Of a stretch of 41,814 nt of DNA, positions 26,152 through 33,996 are shown piece after piece. Made by a program: the position numbers and the translations under genes. Each line of letters opens with the position of its first letter. Positions within the stretch are counted from its first letter, which is position 1. The stretch is from Sulfolobales archaeon. GTDB taxonomy: Archaea; Thermoproteota; Thermoprotei_A; Sulfolobales; AG1. The notes beneath the pieces were generated by a model. That model was given only the letters and a program-made list of their open reading frames with translations, had not been told where the DNA came from and made no database searches. Location of the stretch: the NCBI GenBank assembly GCA_038881635.1, contig JAVZPJ010000011.1, positions 1-41,814 on the forward strand, read 5' to 3'.

Positions 26152-26883
26152 TCATGATCTTATAAGTGGTGATATTTCAGCTGAGGTTCTCCGGATCTCT
26201 ACACCTCTATTATCAGAAAGTCTTAGAACACCTGATGCTTCAAGTCTTCTAAGCGCTTCACTCCAGTATATCCCCAGAGATGAAGGATGTAGCCCATACC
26301 ATTCCATGAAGAGATCGTTTAAATCATTAAAGCTTACGATCCTACCAGAAAGATCTGGTTTCTCTCTCAACATTCTCATTATAAGACTAGTCAGATCCTC
26401 AACTCTCTTCCAAGGATATATATACCAATCCCACTCTCTTTCTTTTAATTCCTCAACATAATAATCAGGTTTTATTCTTGCCATAGATGTCACAATAGTT
26501 ATAGCGGCGGTTTTAATTTCTCTAGGTTTCCATTCTCTCTCTACATACTCTCTAGCAAGAATCATACTTAATCCTGTATCTACTATGTCGTCAACTAGAA
26601 GAACCCTTCTACCACCCATATCATCCAGAATACTATGCCTAAACCTGATTCTAGCATTATCACGTCTATCAGCTTCAATCCAGTGAACAACTTGAATACT
26701 TAGAAGTTCTCCAACACCTAGAAAATCACATAGAAGTCTTGCAGGAACATATCCTCCTCTAGCTATTGCAACTATAGTTGTAGGAGTCCAGCCAGAGGAT
26801 CTTATAAGGTCTGCAAGTTTAAAGACCCAACTAACAATCTCCTCCCATGAGATTAACCTAATTCTAAGCCTGGGTCTAGGCAT
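26152..26883 (-). CDS. Purine-type phosphoribosyltransferase with C-terminal extension
   Basis: 243 residues. The N-terminal ~165 residues are a type I PRTase: VAIARGGYVPARLLCDFLG and the PRPP loop RVLLVDDIVDTGLSM (about 93-107, DD then TG). The acceptor base cannot be named. Archaeal relatives act on xanthine/guanine or hypoxanthine. The last ~75 residues (LNDLFMEWYGLHPSSLGIYW, EALRRLEASGVLRL) look like a winged-helix domain, so an auxiliary DNA- or protein-binding role is possible. First gene of a two-gene operon with the GP88-like gene. Confidence 0.85.
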   Translation of the reverse strand: MPRPRLRIRLISWEEIVSWVFKLADLIRSSGWTPTTIVAIARGGYVPARLLCDFLGVGELLSIQVVHWIEADRRDNARIRFRHSILDDMGGRRVLLVDDIVDTGLSMILAREYVEREWKPREIKTAAITIVTSMARIKPDYYVEELKEREWDWYIYPWKRVEDLTSLIMRMLREKPDLSGRIVSFNDLNDLFMEWYGLHPSSLGIYWSEALRRLEASGVLRLSDNRGVEIRRTSAEISPLIRS

Positions 26884-27250
26884 GATCTAAATCCCCTCTT
26901 AGATGATTTTAACAATACTTAAAAATAATAAGAGAGAGTGTTTTATCTTGAATACCTAGATCTTTAATATATTAATATTAAAAAGATCCTATTAAATGCT
27001 AATGAAATAGACCTTAACTATAGAAGTAGGCACCTTCTCTAAATCTCTTCTCCCACTATAAACCTGATTTTAGTTTCCTTACAAGCCTCAGAATTCTTAT
27101 GTTATGAATAACATTTCTTATTACTATAGCACATGCTTGGCAGAAAAATTTTTGAAACTTCTCCAAGAGATCATAATGTTTCTAGGCTTTGAGCTTCGAT
27201 ACACATGCGATCTGCTGAAGGATCTTTTTATCATGCTAAAGATCTTCAGT
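26884..27250. other. 367-base AT-rich intergenic region, no gene seen
   Basis: No frame of convincing length or ribosome site on either strand. The left part near 26,890-27,000 would contain the promoter of the minus-strand PRTase gene. The right part is the trailer of the DUF998 gene. No stable hairpin or boxed RNA motif was recognised. Confidence 0.5.
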
Positions 27251-27811
27251 CTATCTAACTCTAAGTGCATACAATGCTGAGAATATTGAGAGAAGAGCTA
27301 TTTCATAAGCCTCTAGCTGAGCTATGGAGGACCATTTTATGAAAACTCCTAATAGTCCTAGTATGAATAGGATTGCTATAGAGATTGCAAGTATGCGATC
27401 TCTTCTCATAACTCCTATACCGTATATGAGAGCTCCTAGGAATGTTTGAATGAAGAACCATGTTGAGATGAAAACATGAGGTCTAGTGCCTTCAGGGAAC
27501 ACTCCTATGAGAGATAGGAATACTCCTCCTATGGAGAGATAGGATCCTCCTACATATTCTAGTGCGGTTCTTGATCTTAGGATCATGTGAAGAGCTAGTA
27601 GGATTACGAGAATACCTGATATTATAAGACCTGTATTAAAGATCCAGGGATTCACAGCTTGAGAACCTCCCAGATCGCTGAAAGCATTCTTGTTAAAATC
27701 AAACCAGCTGTTATAGGATATGGATATGAGAACTGATATCAGGAAAACTAGAGATGCAAGAACACCTGAGAATCTTAGGATAGACATTATCCGAGAACCC
27801 GTGAAAACCAC
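27251..27811 (-). CDS. DUF998 family integral membrane protein
   Basis: 186 residues and six hydrophobic helices. SYNSWFDFNKNAFSDLGG, followed by NPWIFNTGLIISGILVI, is the DUF998 pattern: helix 1, then a periplasmic loop with Asn-Ala-Phe-Ser-Asp-Leu-Gly, then helix 2. FPEGTRPHVFIST is the second conserved loop. The family is common in archaea and has no known reaction. It lies 54 bases after the TusA-like gene on the same strand and may be the last gene of the SelD-like operon, though DUF998 genes are usually solitary. Confidence 0.8.
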   Translation of the reverse strand: MVFTGSRIMSILRFSGVLASLVFLISVLISISYNSWFDFNKNAFSDLGGSQAVNPWIFNTGLIISGILVILLALHMILRSRTALEYVGGSYLSIGGVFLSLIGVFPEGTRPHVFISTWFFIQTFLGALIYGIGVMRRDRILAISIAILFILGLLGVFIKWSSIAQLEAYEIALLSIFSALYALRVR

Positions 27812-27865
27812 CGTTTAAGATCTTCCTATGAAAAGTTAAAAATAAGAAGATCTTGGGATCTCTAC

Positions 27866-28114
27866 CTATAATATCTTCTCCACAACTCTTATAGTTATCA
27901 CCGCAAATCCTTCTCTCCTCTCAATAGATTCTATCCTTAGTCCAACCTCCTCCACATGCTTAGGTATATAATCTATGCAACTCTCATCATCTGTATAGAT
28001 CCTTATAACACCTCCTTCACCTACTCTGAACAGGATCTTGACAAGCTCTACAAAAGGTTTAGGACATAACTGACCTCTTGTATCTAAAACCTCTTCCCTC
28101 ACATCATCACTCAA
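27866..28114 (-). CDS. TusA/SirA-family sulfur carrier (first of two)
   Basis: 82 residues, IF3C-like alpha/beta fold. VLDTRGQLCPKPFVELV carries the CPxP motif with active Cys17, which in TusA proteins holds a persulfide. TusA relays sulfur for tRNA thiolation or molybdopterin synthesis, and some members (the YedF type) occur beside SelD. The start is TTG 28112-28114. It is 52 bases downstream of the SelD-like gene and shares its strand and operon. It is only distantly similar to the second copy at 29613-29891. Confidence 0.88.
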   Translation of the reverse strand: MSDDVREEVLDTRGQLCPKPFVELVKILFRVGEGGVIRIYTDDESCIDYIPKHVEEVGLRIESIERREGFAVITIRVVEKIL

Positions 28115-28166
28115 TAGAATTCCACCGCCTTCTCATTTATACTCTCTAGAAACTGATAAACCTATT

Positions 28167-29606
28167 CTACGAGACCTCATAGTATTCGAATTCTCTAAGG
28201 TAGGTCTTCGAAGCTATGAATCTCCTCAGATTAGAAGGCGCCAGAACCCTGGGTCCTTCTCTTGAGATAATTCTTCCAATTCTCACTGGATTTTCTCCAT
28301 ATCCTCTCAACTCCTCCTCGATCTCTTCAATAACTCTTTCACTCGCTACAAAGATTACAGCTCCATTAGTTCCAGCCGTGGCATTAGGCATTATATAGCT
28401 TCTCGTGGCAAACTCGCTGAGCTCAGGAGATATGAGTGGTATTCTCTCTAATCTTATAGATGCTCCAGAGAGTTCTGCAAGCTCCTTGATAACATACACT
28501 CCTGGTCCTGTCACATCTGTCGTAGCCGCTATATGTCTGCTAGGATCGAATTCTTCACCTATCTGAGGTAGTTTCCCCTCAATGATCCTGGCTATATGGA
28601 TATTAGGTCTGCTCATGAGATCTATCACATATCTCTTGATCTCTAGAATCTTTTCAATAGTAATCCCATAGCTTCTTCTAAGCTCCTCAGCAATATCTCT
28701 ATCATACATAGCCATAAGATAAACGTTTATAGGAGCCAGCTCTCCGAAAGGTCTTGAAGCTAGGATAATCATTCCAGGAGAGATCCTGTCATAGAACATT
28801 GGAGGTGTTCTATCAGTCTCCGCAAAAACCGTGGCACCCATGAGAAGAGCTCCCGAGCTAGGCTGCGAAGCTCTAAGGATCCTGGCGCCAATACTCTCAG
28901 CAAGACTTCTCATGTTATCTTCAATGATATTCTTAAGCTTCTCTGATGGAGCATCTGCCACAGGTATGATCGTGGTATTCCTCCAAGCTCCTAGAATATA
29001 TAGATCGTTGAGAGAATTCCCTAGAGCTACCGCTGTCTGTCTAAGACTTCCAGGACTTTCTGCGGGGTCTATAATCTGAATCGTGTCATTATTACCTAGG
29101 ACAAGTCTATCTCTATCTCCTTCTACTCTTACGAAGTCGAAGAGCATGAACTGAGCCTTGGGATCTGCTGAAACTATTGAATGCCCTTTACCAATAACTA
29201 TTCTTCCAACAGATCTCGCGATCTTCTCGTAGACTCCTCCTACTATCCTCGAAACAAGCTCGGGATCTCCGGCATTCCTCTGATATATCTGAACTAGAAC
29301 TACAGCTCTCTCTGGAGAGAATCTTATCAGCCTCTCCTGATCAACCTCCTCCTCGCTTCTATATATCTCTCTATGAACTCTAAGTCCTTCAACAGATCCT
29401 TTGAATATATCAGCATCTCTTCGAGGAAGTATGCTCAATCCCTCAATCTCTAGAGGTTCTTTAATTCTTCTGAGAGCTGGATAGAGTACCGAGACTAGAT
29501 CTATTTTAACAGCACATCCCGTAGCCAGCGTCAGAGGATTTACACCGAGAGACCTGTATTCTTCTACTCTCTCTAGAAACTCTCTAGAGAGATCATCATA
29601 ACTCAA
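28167..29606 (-). CDS. SelD-like ATP-dependent kinase of the PurM/SelD/HypE/ThiL superfamily
   Basis: 479 residues. The N-terminal LATGCAVKIDL (Cys31, Lys34) matches the Cys-x2-Lys catalytic pair of selenophosphate synthetase. Downstream SPERAVVLVQIY, LGNNDTIQII and VALGNSLNDLYILGA fit the AIRS-fold ATP site. The C-terminal IAATTDVTGPGVYVIKELAEL recalls the DVTGFG segment of SelD. It is much longer than SelD (~350), with extra segments around 60-130. No selenoprotein or Sec gene is visible. It is flanked by TusA-like genes (7 and 52 bases), so activation of sulfur or selenium on a carrier is the inferred role. The TTG start is at 29606. Confidence 0.75.
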   Translation of the reverse strand: MSYDDLSREFLERVEEYRSLGVNPLTLATGCAVKIDLVSVLYPALRRIKEPLEIEGLSILPRRDADIFKGSVEGLRVHREIYRSEEEVDQERLIRFSPERAVVLVQIYQRNAGDPELVSRIVGGVYEKIARSVGRIVIGKGHSIVSADPKAQFMLFDFVRVEGDRDRLVLGNNDTIQIIDPAESPGSLRQTAVALGNSLNDLYILGAWRNTTIIPVADAPSEKLKNIIEDNMRSLAESIGARILRASQPSSGALLMGATVFAETDRTPPMFYDRISPGMIILASRPFGELAPINVYLMAMYDRDIAEELRRSYGITIEKILEIKRYVIDLMSRPNIHIARIIEGKLPQIGEEFDPSRHIAATTDVTGPGVYVIKELAELSGASIRLERIPLISPELSEFATRSYIMPNATAGTNGAVIFVASERVIEEIEEELRGYGENPVRIGRIISREGPRVLAPSNLRRFIASKTYLREFEYYEVS

Positions 29607-29612
29607 TTGATC

Positions 29613-29891
29613 CTACCTCTTCCTAATAGATATCCTAAATTCACCAACACCCAGCTTCTCAACAGATACTATCTCTAAACCTCTCTCCCTAGCTAGGTTC
29701 AATATATTCTCAACACTAGCTGGATTATCAACGAAAATTTCTAGAACAGATCCTCTCTCAATACTCTCAAGAGCTTTCAAAGCAAGTATCTGAGGATAAG
29801 GACACATATATCCTCGAGCATCAATCATGTAAAATCCTTCTCTAATTCTCAAAATCTCAGATCTTTTTTCACCCATCTTCTCATCCACCAT
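29613..29891 (-). CDS. TusA/SirA-family sulfur carrier (second copy)
   Basis: 92 residues with a ~20-residue N-terminal extension, then MIDARGYMCPYPQILALKAL. CPYP has active Cys30. The C-terminal beta strand IVSVEKLGVGEFRISI completes the TusA fold. First gene of the TusA-SelD-like-TusA run, six bases ahead of the SelD-like start. The promoter TATA at 29916-29925 predicts a nearly leaderless mRNA from the ATG at 29891. CPYP in place of CPxP variants with Lys suggests the two carriers have different partners. Confidence 0.88.
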   Translation of the reverse strand: MVDEKMGEKRSEILRIREGFYMIDARGYMCPYPQILALKALESIERGSVLEIFVDNPASVENILNLARERGLEIVSVEKLGVGEFRISIRKR

Positions 29892-29988
29892 TACTAAAAT
29901 ATATTTAACAGCTAAACTTATAAATATTCCATATATTTACATGTATATCATATTTATGTAAGCATATTTATTAACCTGAAAAAATACA
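29892..29988. promoter_or_regulatory. Divergent promoter of the TusA/SelD-like operon and MetE-like/rhodanese genes
   Basis: Minus-strand TATA ATTTATAAGT at 29916-29925, about 30 bases before the TusA-like ATG. Plus-strand TATA-like CATATTTATTAA near 29963-29974 lies about 20-25 bases before TTG 29989. Between them is an inverted pair TTACAT (29937-29942) and ATGTAA (29956-29961), the same half-site found before the tungstate importer. Confidence 0.5.
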
Positions 29989-30584
29989 TTGACAAATACT
30001 TATAATGACAAATTCTCCGTAGTGTCATTGGTGACATCCTTAAGCAGGGAATTAGATAGACTGAATCTCGAAGCTTTTAGATCTCTCTTAGAAGAAGTCA
30101 AGAGAAATCCTAAGCCTGCCTCGAAGATTAATAGGTGGGATGCTAGAGTGAGAGAACTTGGCGAGGGTTCTAACTTCAGATCATATGCTAGAGATCATAA
30201 TCTCCTGATCTCAGAACCTTCAGAACTTAGAAGACATGGTAAAAGTCCTAACGCTGTTGAATTTGTGATCTCAGCTTCTAGAGATAGAACAGGTGATCTC
30301 GATCAAAATATCAAGCTTTTGAAAGAATATCTAGGCGGTAGAGAAATAGTATTAGACGTGTTAAATCCTGGAAGTGATGAGATCGAGGATCCTAGGATTA
30401 CTGTTGCGAAAGTTGAGAGAATTCTGAAGCACGCTGACCCTAGGAAGATCTATCTCAACCCTGACTGTGGACCTGGAATATTCTCAAAAGCACCTTCTAA
30501 CACTCCTAGAAGTGCTTTTAGAAAATCGAGACCCATGAGAGTTGTGCCGAAGAACTGAGAAGAGCTTGTGAGGGATTAAATTGA
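29989..30584 (+). pseudogene. Decayed MetE-like (cobalamin-independent methionine synthase superfamily) remnant
   Basis: The open frame gives 189 residues, ending at 30558. Its second half matches the C-terminus of UROD/MetE-superfamily methyltransferases: EIEDPRITVAKVERILKH, then KIYLNPDCG with the last zinc Cys. Genuine members have ~310-340 residues and an upstream His-x-Cys zinc pair, which is missing here. After ATG 30535 the frame turns to MRVVPKN, but the -1 frame continues ESCAEELRRACEGLN and stops at 30582-30584, overlapping the rhodanese TTG start in a TTGA coupling. I infer an internal loss plus a frameshift. A new short functional protein cannot be excluded. Confidence 0.6.
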
Positions 30585-31402
30585 GAGATCTAGATATTCT
30601 ATACGTGGAACCCGAGGATCTTCTCAGGGGCGTCAGAGAAAAAAGATATATACCAATCGATGTGAGAACCTTCACATATTATACTAGATCTCATGTGCCT
30701 TCATCTGTATGGCTCTATGTCTGGGATCTAACAGAACACGAGAAAGGACATCCTTCAAAACCTAAGGATATATCAGAGATAGCGGTAATTCTAGGGAGAA
30801 ACGGCGTATCTAGAGAAGATCAAGTGGTCATAGTATACGATGAAGAGAGTATAGGATTAGCATCATATCTCTACTGGTATCTATATTATTTGGGTCAGAA
30901 CAATGTGAAGATGCTAAGAGGAGGATTTGAAGAATGGATGAAGAGAGGAATGCCAGTAGAGAAAGGAATTCTAAAACCCACACCATCCGAGTATAAACCT
31001 CTTCCGAGAGAGAATGTAAGAGCTTTCATAGATGATGTGATAAGGATCTCCAGAAGAGAAAGAAGAGGATTACTTCTAGACGTGAGAACATACGAAGAAT
31101 ATACAGGAGCTCTTAAAACCACGAGAAGAGCTGGAAGAATACCGGGTTCAGTATGGGTTCCTCTAGAGAGTTTTCTCAGAATGCTGAGAGGAGATGAGAA
31201 AGCTTTTGAAGAGGTTTTAAGCATTCTAAGAAGTTCTAGAGGAGAGCTTGAAGGTGATATCATAACATATTGTACTGTTGGAGTGAGATCTTCAGTAGCA
31301 TGGGTGGCTCTGAAAATTCTCGGAGGATTAGAGAGAGTAAAGCTTTATCCTGAATCATTCTACGAATACTCTTTAAGAGAAGATCTAGATATAGAGATCT
31401 AG
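30581..31402 (+). CDS. Tandem-rhodanese sulfurtransferase
   Basis: 273 residues with two rhodanese domains. The N-terminal domain (~5-128) has DVRTFTYYTRSHVPSSVW but in its loop the catalytic position reads VYDEESIG, with Asp in place of Cys, so it is inactive. The C-terminal domain (~145-270) has DVRTYEEYTG and the active loop YCTVGVRSS with Cys231. This is the thiosulfate/3-mercaptopyruvate sulfurtransferase layout. The TTG start at 30581 has GAGGG about seven bases before it. It could load persulfide sulfur onto the nearby TusA- or MoaD-like carriers. Convergent with the MoaD-like gene. Confidence 0.9.
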   Translation: MRDLDILYVEPEDLLRGVREKRYIPIDVRTFTYYTRSHVPSSVWLYVWDLTEHEKGHPSKPKDISEIAVILGRNGVSREDQVVIVYDEESIGLASYLYWYLYYLGQNNVKMLRGGFEEWMKRGMPVEKGILKPTPSEYKPLPRENVRAFIDDVIRISRRERRGLLLDVRTYEEYTGALKTTRRAGRIPGSVWVPLESFLRMLRGDEKAFEEVLSILRSSRGELEGDIITYCTVGVRSSVAWVALKILGGLERVKLYPESFYEYSLREDLDIEI

Positions 31403-31417
31403 ATCATATAATAAGGA

Positions 31418-31654
31418 TCAGCCTCCTGCAAATGGTGGCATAACCAGGATCTCATCTCCGTCTCTAAGGATCTGTCCTTTGCTAGGAAATCTATAGTTTA
31501 CAAAGAACACTGGTTTTATCCTTGTTTCTCCGAGCTCTTCTAATATCATTCTCTCTAGATCCTCTATAGTGGTATTGTCATCTACCTCTATAACGCGTTC
31601 TCTACCCATTTTCTCAGCATAGATCGATATGAATTTTATAATTATTCTCTTCAT
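31418..31654 (-). CDS. MoaD/ThiS-family ubiquitin-like sulfur carrier
   Basis: About 78 residues of beta-grasp fold ending in PPFAGG, the C-terminal Gly-Gly that is adenylated and thiocarboxylated. MoaD supplies dithiolene sulfur to molybdopterin or tungstopterin. Its place, divergent from AOR with 66 bases between them, suggests a role in cofactor synthesis for that tungstoenzyme. Archaeal SAMP-type protein modifiers are the alternative. The ATG at 31654 is chosen over the adjacent TTG at 31657, since GGGAG lies about six bases upstream. Confidence 0.88.
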   Translation of the reverse strand: MKRIIIKFISIYAEKMGRERVIEVDDNTTIEDLERMILEELGETRIKPVFFVNYRFPSKGQILRDGDEILVMPPFAGG

Positions 31655-31657
31655 CAA

Positions 31658-31720
31658 ATTCTCCCTAAAGAATTTATTAGTTACTAAAGTAAATAATAAT
31701 TCGAATTCTAAGGTGGGAGA
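31658..31720. promoter_or_regulatory. Divergent promoter between moaD-like and AOR genes with palindrome
   Basis: TTACTAAAGTAA at 31681-31692 is an inverted repeat (TTACT/AGTAA, two-base gap). It runs into GTAAATAATAA (31689-31699), which may double as the AOR TATA region. The AOR ribosome site GGTGGGAG lies at about 31712-31719. GTAAATAA is also one arm of the palindrome before the tungstate importer. Confidence 0.45.
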
Positions 31721-33616
31721 ATGCCTCCAGGAGGTTACATGGGCAGAGTTTTGAGAGTAGATCTCTGGAGTGAGAAAATCCGCGTAGAACAGCTCCCACC
31801 CGAGAATATCCTGCGTAGATGGCTTGGTGGTAGAGGTCTCGGAGTATACTATATGCTTAAAGAAGTTAATCCGAAAGTAGATCCTCTAAGTCCTGAGAAT
31901 AAAGCTATCGTAGCTACAGGACCTATCACAGGCGTTACCGGGATACCTACTGCTGGAAGATGGTGTTCTGTCACTAAATCACCTCTAACAAATACTATTC
32001 ATGATTCTCAGAGTGGAGGTAGGTTTGGTCCTGAGCTTAAATTCGCAGGCTTCGACCTAGTGATTATAGAGGGGAAGGCTGAGAAGCCATTATACCTCTG
32101 GATTCATGATGGAAAAGCTGAGCTTAGAGATGCAAAGAATCTATGGGGTAAGGATACTCATGCAACAACAGATTCAATAATTGAAGAGATGACTCCCGTG
32201 ATCGGGAGAGATGAAGCTAGACATATAAGTGTAGCCACCATAGGTCCTGCAGGAGAGAGACTTGTAAGATTCGCGGCAATAATAAATGAGAGAGGTAGAG
32301 CAGCTGGTAGAGGTGGTCATGGTGCTGTTTGGGGTAGCAAGAATTTCAAGGCCATAGCTGTGAGAGGTCATATGAAACCTCCCATAGGTAATGAGAGCAG
32401 GTATAGAGAGGTTGTAGCGAAATCCGCAGAACTTATCAAGAAATCTCCTGTCACAAGCGAGGGACTTCCCAAGTACGGCACCGCAGTACTGGTAAACATA
32501 ATCAATGCTCATGGAATATTCCCCACGAGAAACTTCCAGACAGGAGTATTCCCAACAGCGGATAAGATTAGTGGGGAGACTATAGCTAGAGAGATCATGG
32601 ATTGGGAGAAGCATAAAGAGGTGATATGCTGGGGATGTCCTATTGGATGTGCTAGATATACTAGAGTTAAGAGCGGCAGGTTCTCAGGCGAGGGCGACGG
32701 ACCTGAGTATGAGAGTGTATGGGCTTTAGGAGCTCAGACGGGAACAGATGATCTTGCTGCTGTAGCTAAGGCTAACTATCTCTCGAACGAGCTAGGCGTG
32801 GATACCATATCAGCTGGTAGCACTATAGGTGCTTTCTTCGAGCTTGTTGAGAAGGGTAAGATACCTAAGGAGAAGCTTAGAGGATTAGATGCTAGATGGG
32901 GTAGTGGAGAGGCTCTGGTAGATCTTATATGGAGAACCGCATACAGATCTGGTGTTGGAGATGATCTTGCTGAAGGCTCTATGAGAATGGCAAGCAAATA
33001 CGGTGCTCCGGAGGTTGCCATGGTTGTAAGAGGTCAAGAGCTTCCAGCATATGATCCTAGAGGAGTTCAAGGTCACGCACTAGCGTATGCCACCAGCAAC
33101 AGAGGTGGATGTCATCTGAGAGCTTATATGATATCTCCAGAGATTCTAGGAGTACCCATGCAACTAGATAGATTCTCTACAGAAGGTAAGGGTAAGATCT
33201 TGAAGGAGATGCAAGACGTGTTCGCAACAATAGATAGCATGGTTGTATGTAAGTTCGTCACATTCGCATACTACTCTGATGTTCTCGCTGAACAGGTATC
33301 CGCGGTAACAGGATGGGATATGAGTGTAGAAGAGTTTACAAAGATCGGTGAGAGGATCTATAATGCTGAGAGAGCTTTCAACGTGCTAGCATTCGGAGAC
33401 GGAGAAGAATATGATACACTACCTAAGAGACTTCTCGAAGAACCAATGCCTGAAGGACCTTCAAAAGGTCATGTAGCGAGAATTAAGGAGATGCTCCCAG
33501 AATACTATACTGCGAGAGGATGGGTTAAAGGTAGACCTACTAGAGCTAAACTCGAGGAACTCGATCTAAAATGGCTCGCAGACAAACTAGAGGAGGAAGG
33601 ACTGCTACCCGCATAG
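31721..33616 (+). CDS. aor: Aldehyde:ferredoxin oxidoreductase (AOR family, tungsten)
   Basis: A 631-residue tungstopterin enzyme oxidising aldehydes to acids with ferredoxin as acceptor. Seen: N-terminal YMGRVLRVDLWSEKI and RWLGGRGLGVYYM, typical of the domain 1 pterin site. The [4Fe-4S] ligands are CWGCPIGC (Cys303, 306, 310) with the distant Cys510 in MVVCKFVTF. The second pterin motif is DPRGVQGHALAYATSNRGG. Length and spacing match Pyrococcus-type AOR, though formate- or glyceraldehyde-type members look similar. MoaD upstream and a tungstate importer downstream support tungsten use. A T-run after the stop ends the transcript. Confidence 0.95.
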   Translation: MPPGGYMGRVLRVDLWSEKIRVEQLPPENILRRWLGGRGLGVYYMLKEVNPKVDPLSPENKAIVATGPITGVTGIPTAGRWCSVTKSPLTNTIHDSQSGGRFGPELKFAGFDLVIIEGKAEKPLYLWIHDGKAELRDAKNLWGKDTHATTDSIIEEMTPVIGRDEARHISVATIGPAGERLVRFAAIINERGRAAGRGGHGAVWGSKNFKAIAVRGHMKPPIGNESRYREVVAKSAELIKKSPVTSEGLPKYGTAVLVNIINAHGIFPTRNFQTGVFPTADKISGETIAREIMDWEKHKEVICWGCPIGCARYTRVKSGRFSGEGDGPEYESVWALGAQTGTDDLAAVAKANYLSNELGVDTISAGSTIGAFFELVEKGKIPKEKLRGLDARWGSGEALVDLIWRTAYRSGVGDDLAEGSMRMASKYGAPEVAMVVRGQELPAYDPRGVQGHALAYATSNRGGCHLRAYMISPEILGVPMQLDRFSTEGKGKILKEMQDVFATIDSMVVCKFVTFAYYSDVLAEQVSAVTGWDMSVEEFTKIGERIYNAERAFNVLAFGDGEEYDTLPKRLLEEPMPEGPSKGHVARIKEMLPEYYTARGWVKGRPTRAKLEELDLKWLADKLEEEGLLPA

Positions 33617-33636
33617 AGAAAACCACTATATACTAA

Positions 33637-33650
33637 ATCTTTTTTCTCTC
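33637..33650 (+). terminator. Pyrimidine-rich terminator after AOR
   Basis: CTTTTTTCTCTC starts 22 bases after the AOR stop. A run of six T followed by a pyrimidine tract is a common archaeal intrinsic terminator. Confidence 0.45.
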
Positions 33651-33727
33651 CTATCAATCTTCAAACTTACGATCTCAATTAGAAGCTCTCATCAGTGATG
33701 AAACTCTTGACGGTAGTGTTCTCTCCG

Positions 33728-33907
33728 TTAATCTTCTCCACCTGGCATTCCTCTGGGTCCGTGCTTTAGATAGTACTCGGGATCTCTCTCGAATTCTTTC
33801 TTACATGCAGAAGAGCAGAAGTAATAGATCTTACCCTTATAAACTGTTTTATACATGGTTCTACTGATATCAACCTCCATCCCACACACAGGATCTACAG
33901 CCTTCAA
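33728..33907 (-). CDS. 59-residue YHS-domain metal-binding protein
   Basis: A small gene. VDPVCGMEVD (Cys8) opens a YHS domain, then YKGKIYYFCSSACKKEF (Cys31, Cys35) and PEYYLKHG complete it, ending RGMPGGED. YHS domains occur in copper ATPases and in small metal-handling proteins. Here it sits between AOR and the molybdate/tungstate importer, 90 bases upstream of the importer's last gene but transcribed after it on the same strand. It could bind the metal or an Fe-S/W intermediate. The start is TTG (33905-33907), with an in-frame TAG two codons upstream and AAGGG as a ribosome site. Confidence 0.82.
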   Translation of the reverse strand: MKAVDPVCGMEVDISRTMYKTVYKGKIYYFCSSACKKEFERDPEYYLKHGPRGMPGGED

Positions 33908-33996
33908 CTTCTAACCCTTAAAATGGTATCCGAGCTCGATAATAAATAGGCTAATGCTCTTCTGAGAGGGGTTTAAAGAGTGTTTTTCTCATACTT

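Noticed and set aside
28167-29606. Canonical selenophosphate synthetase for selenocysteine
   Set aside because: No Sec tRNA, SECIS-like element or in-frame TGA within a redox gene was seen in the window, and the protein is much longer than SelD. It is called SelD-like only.
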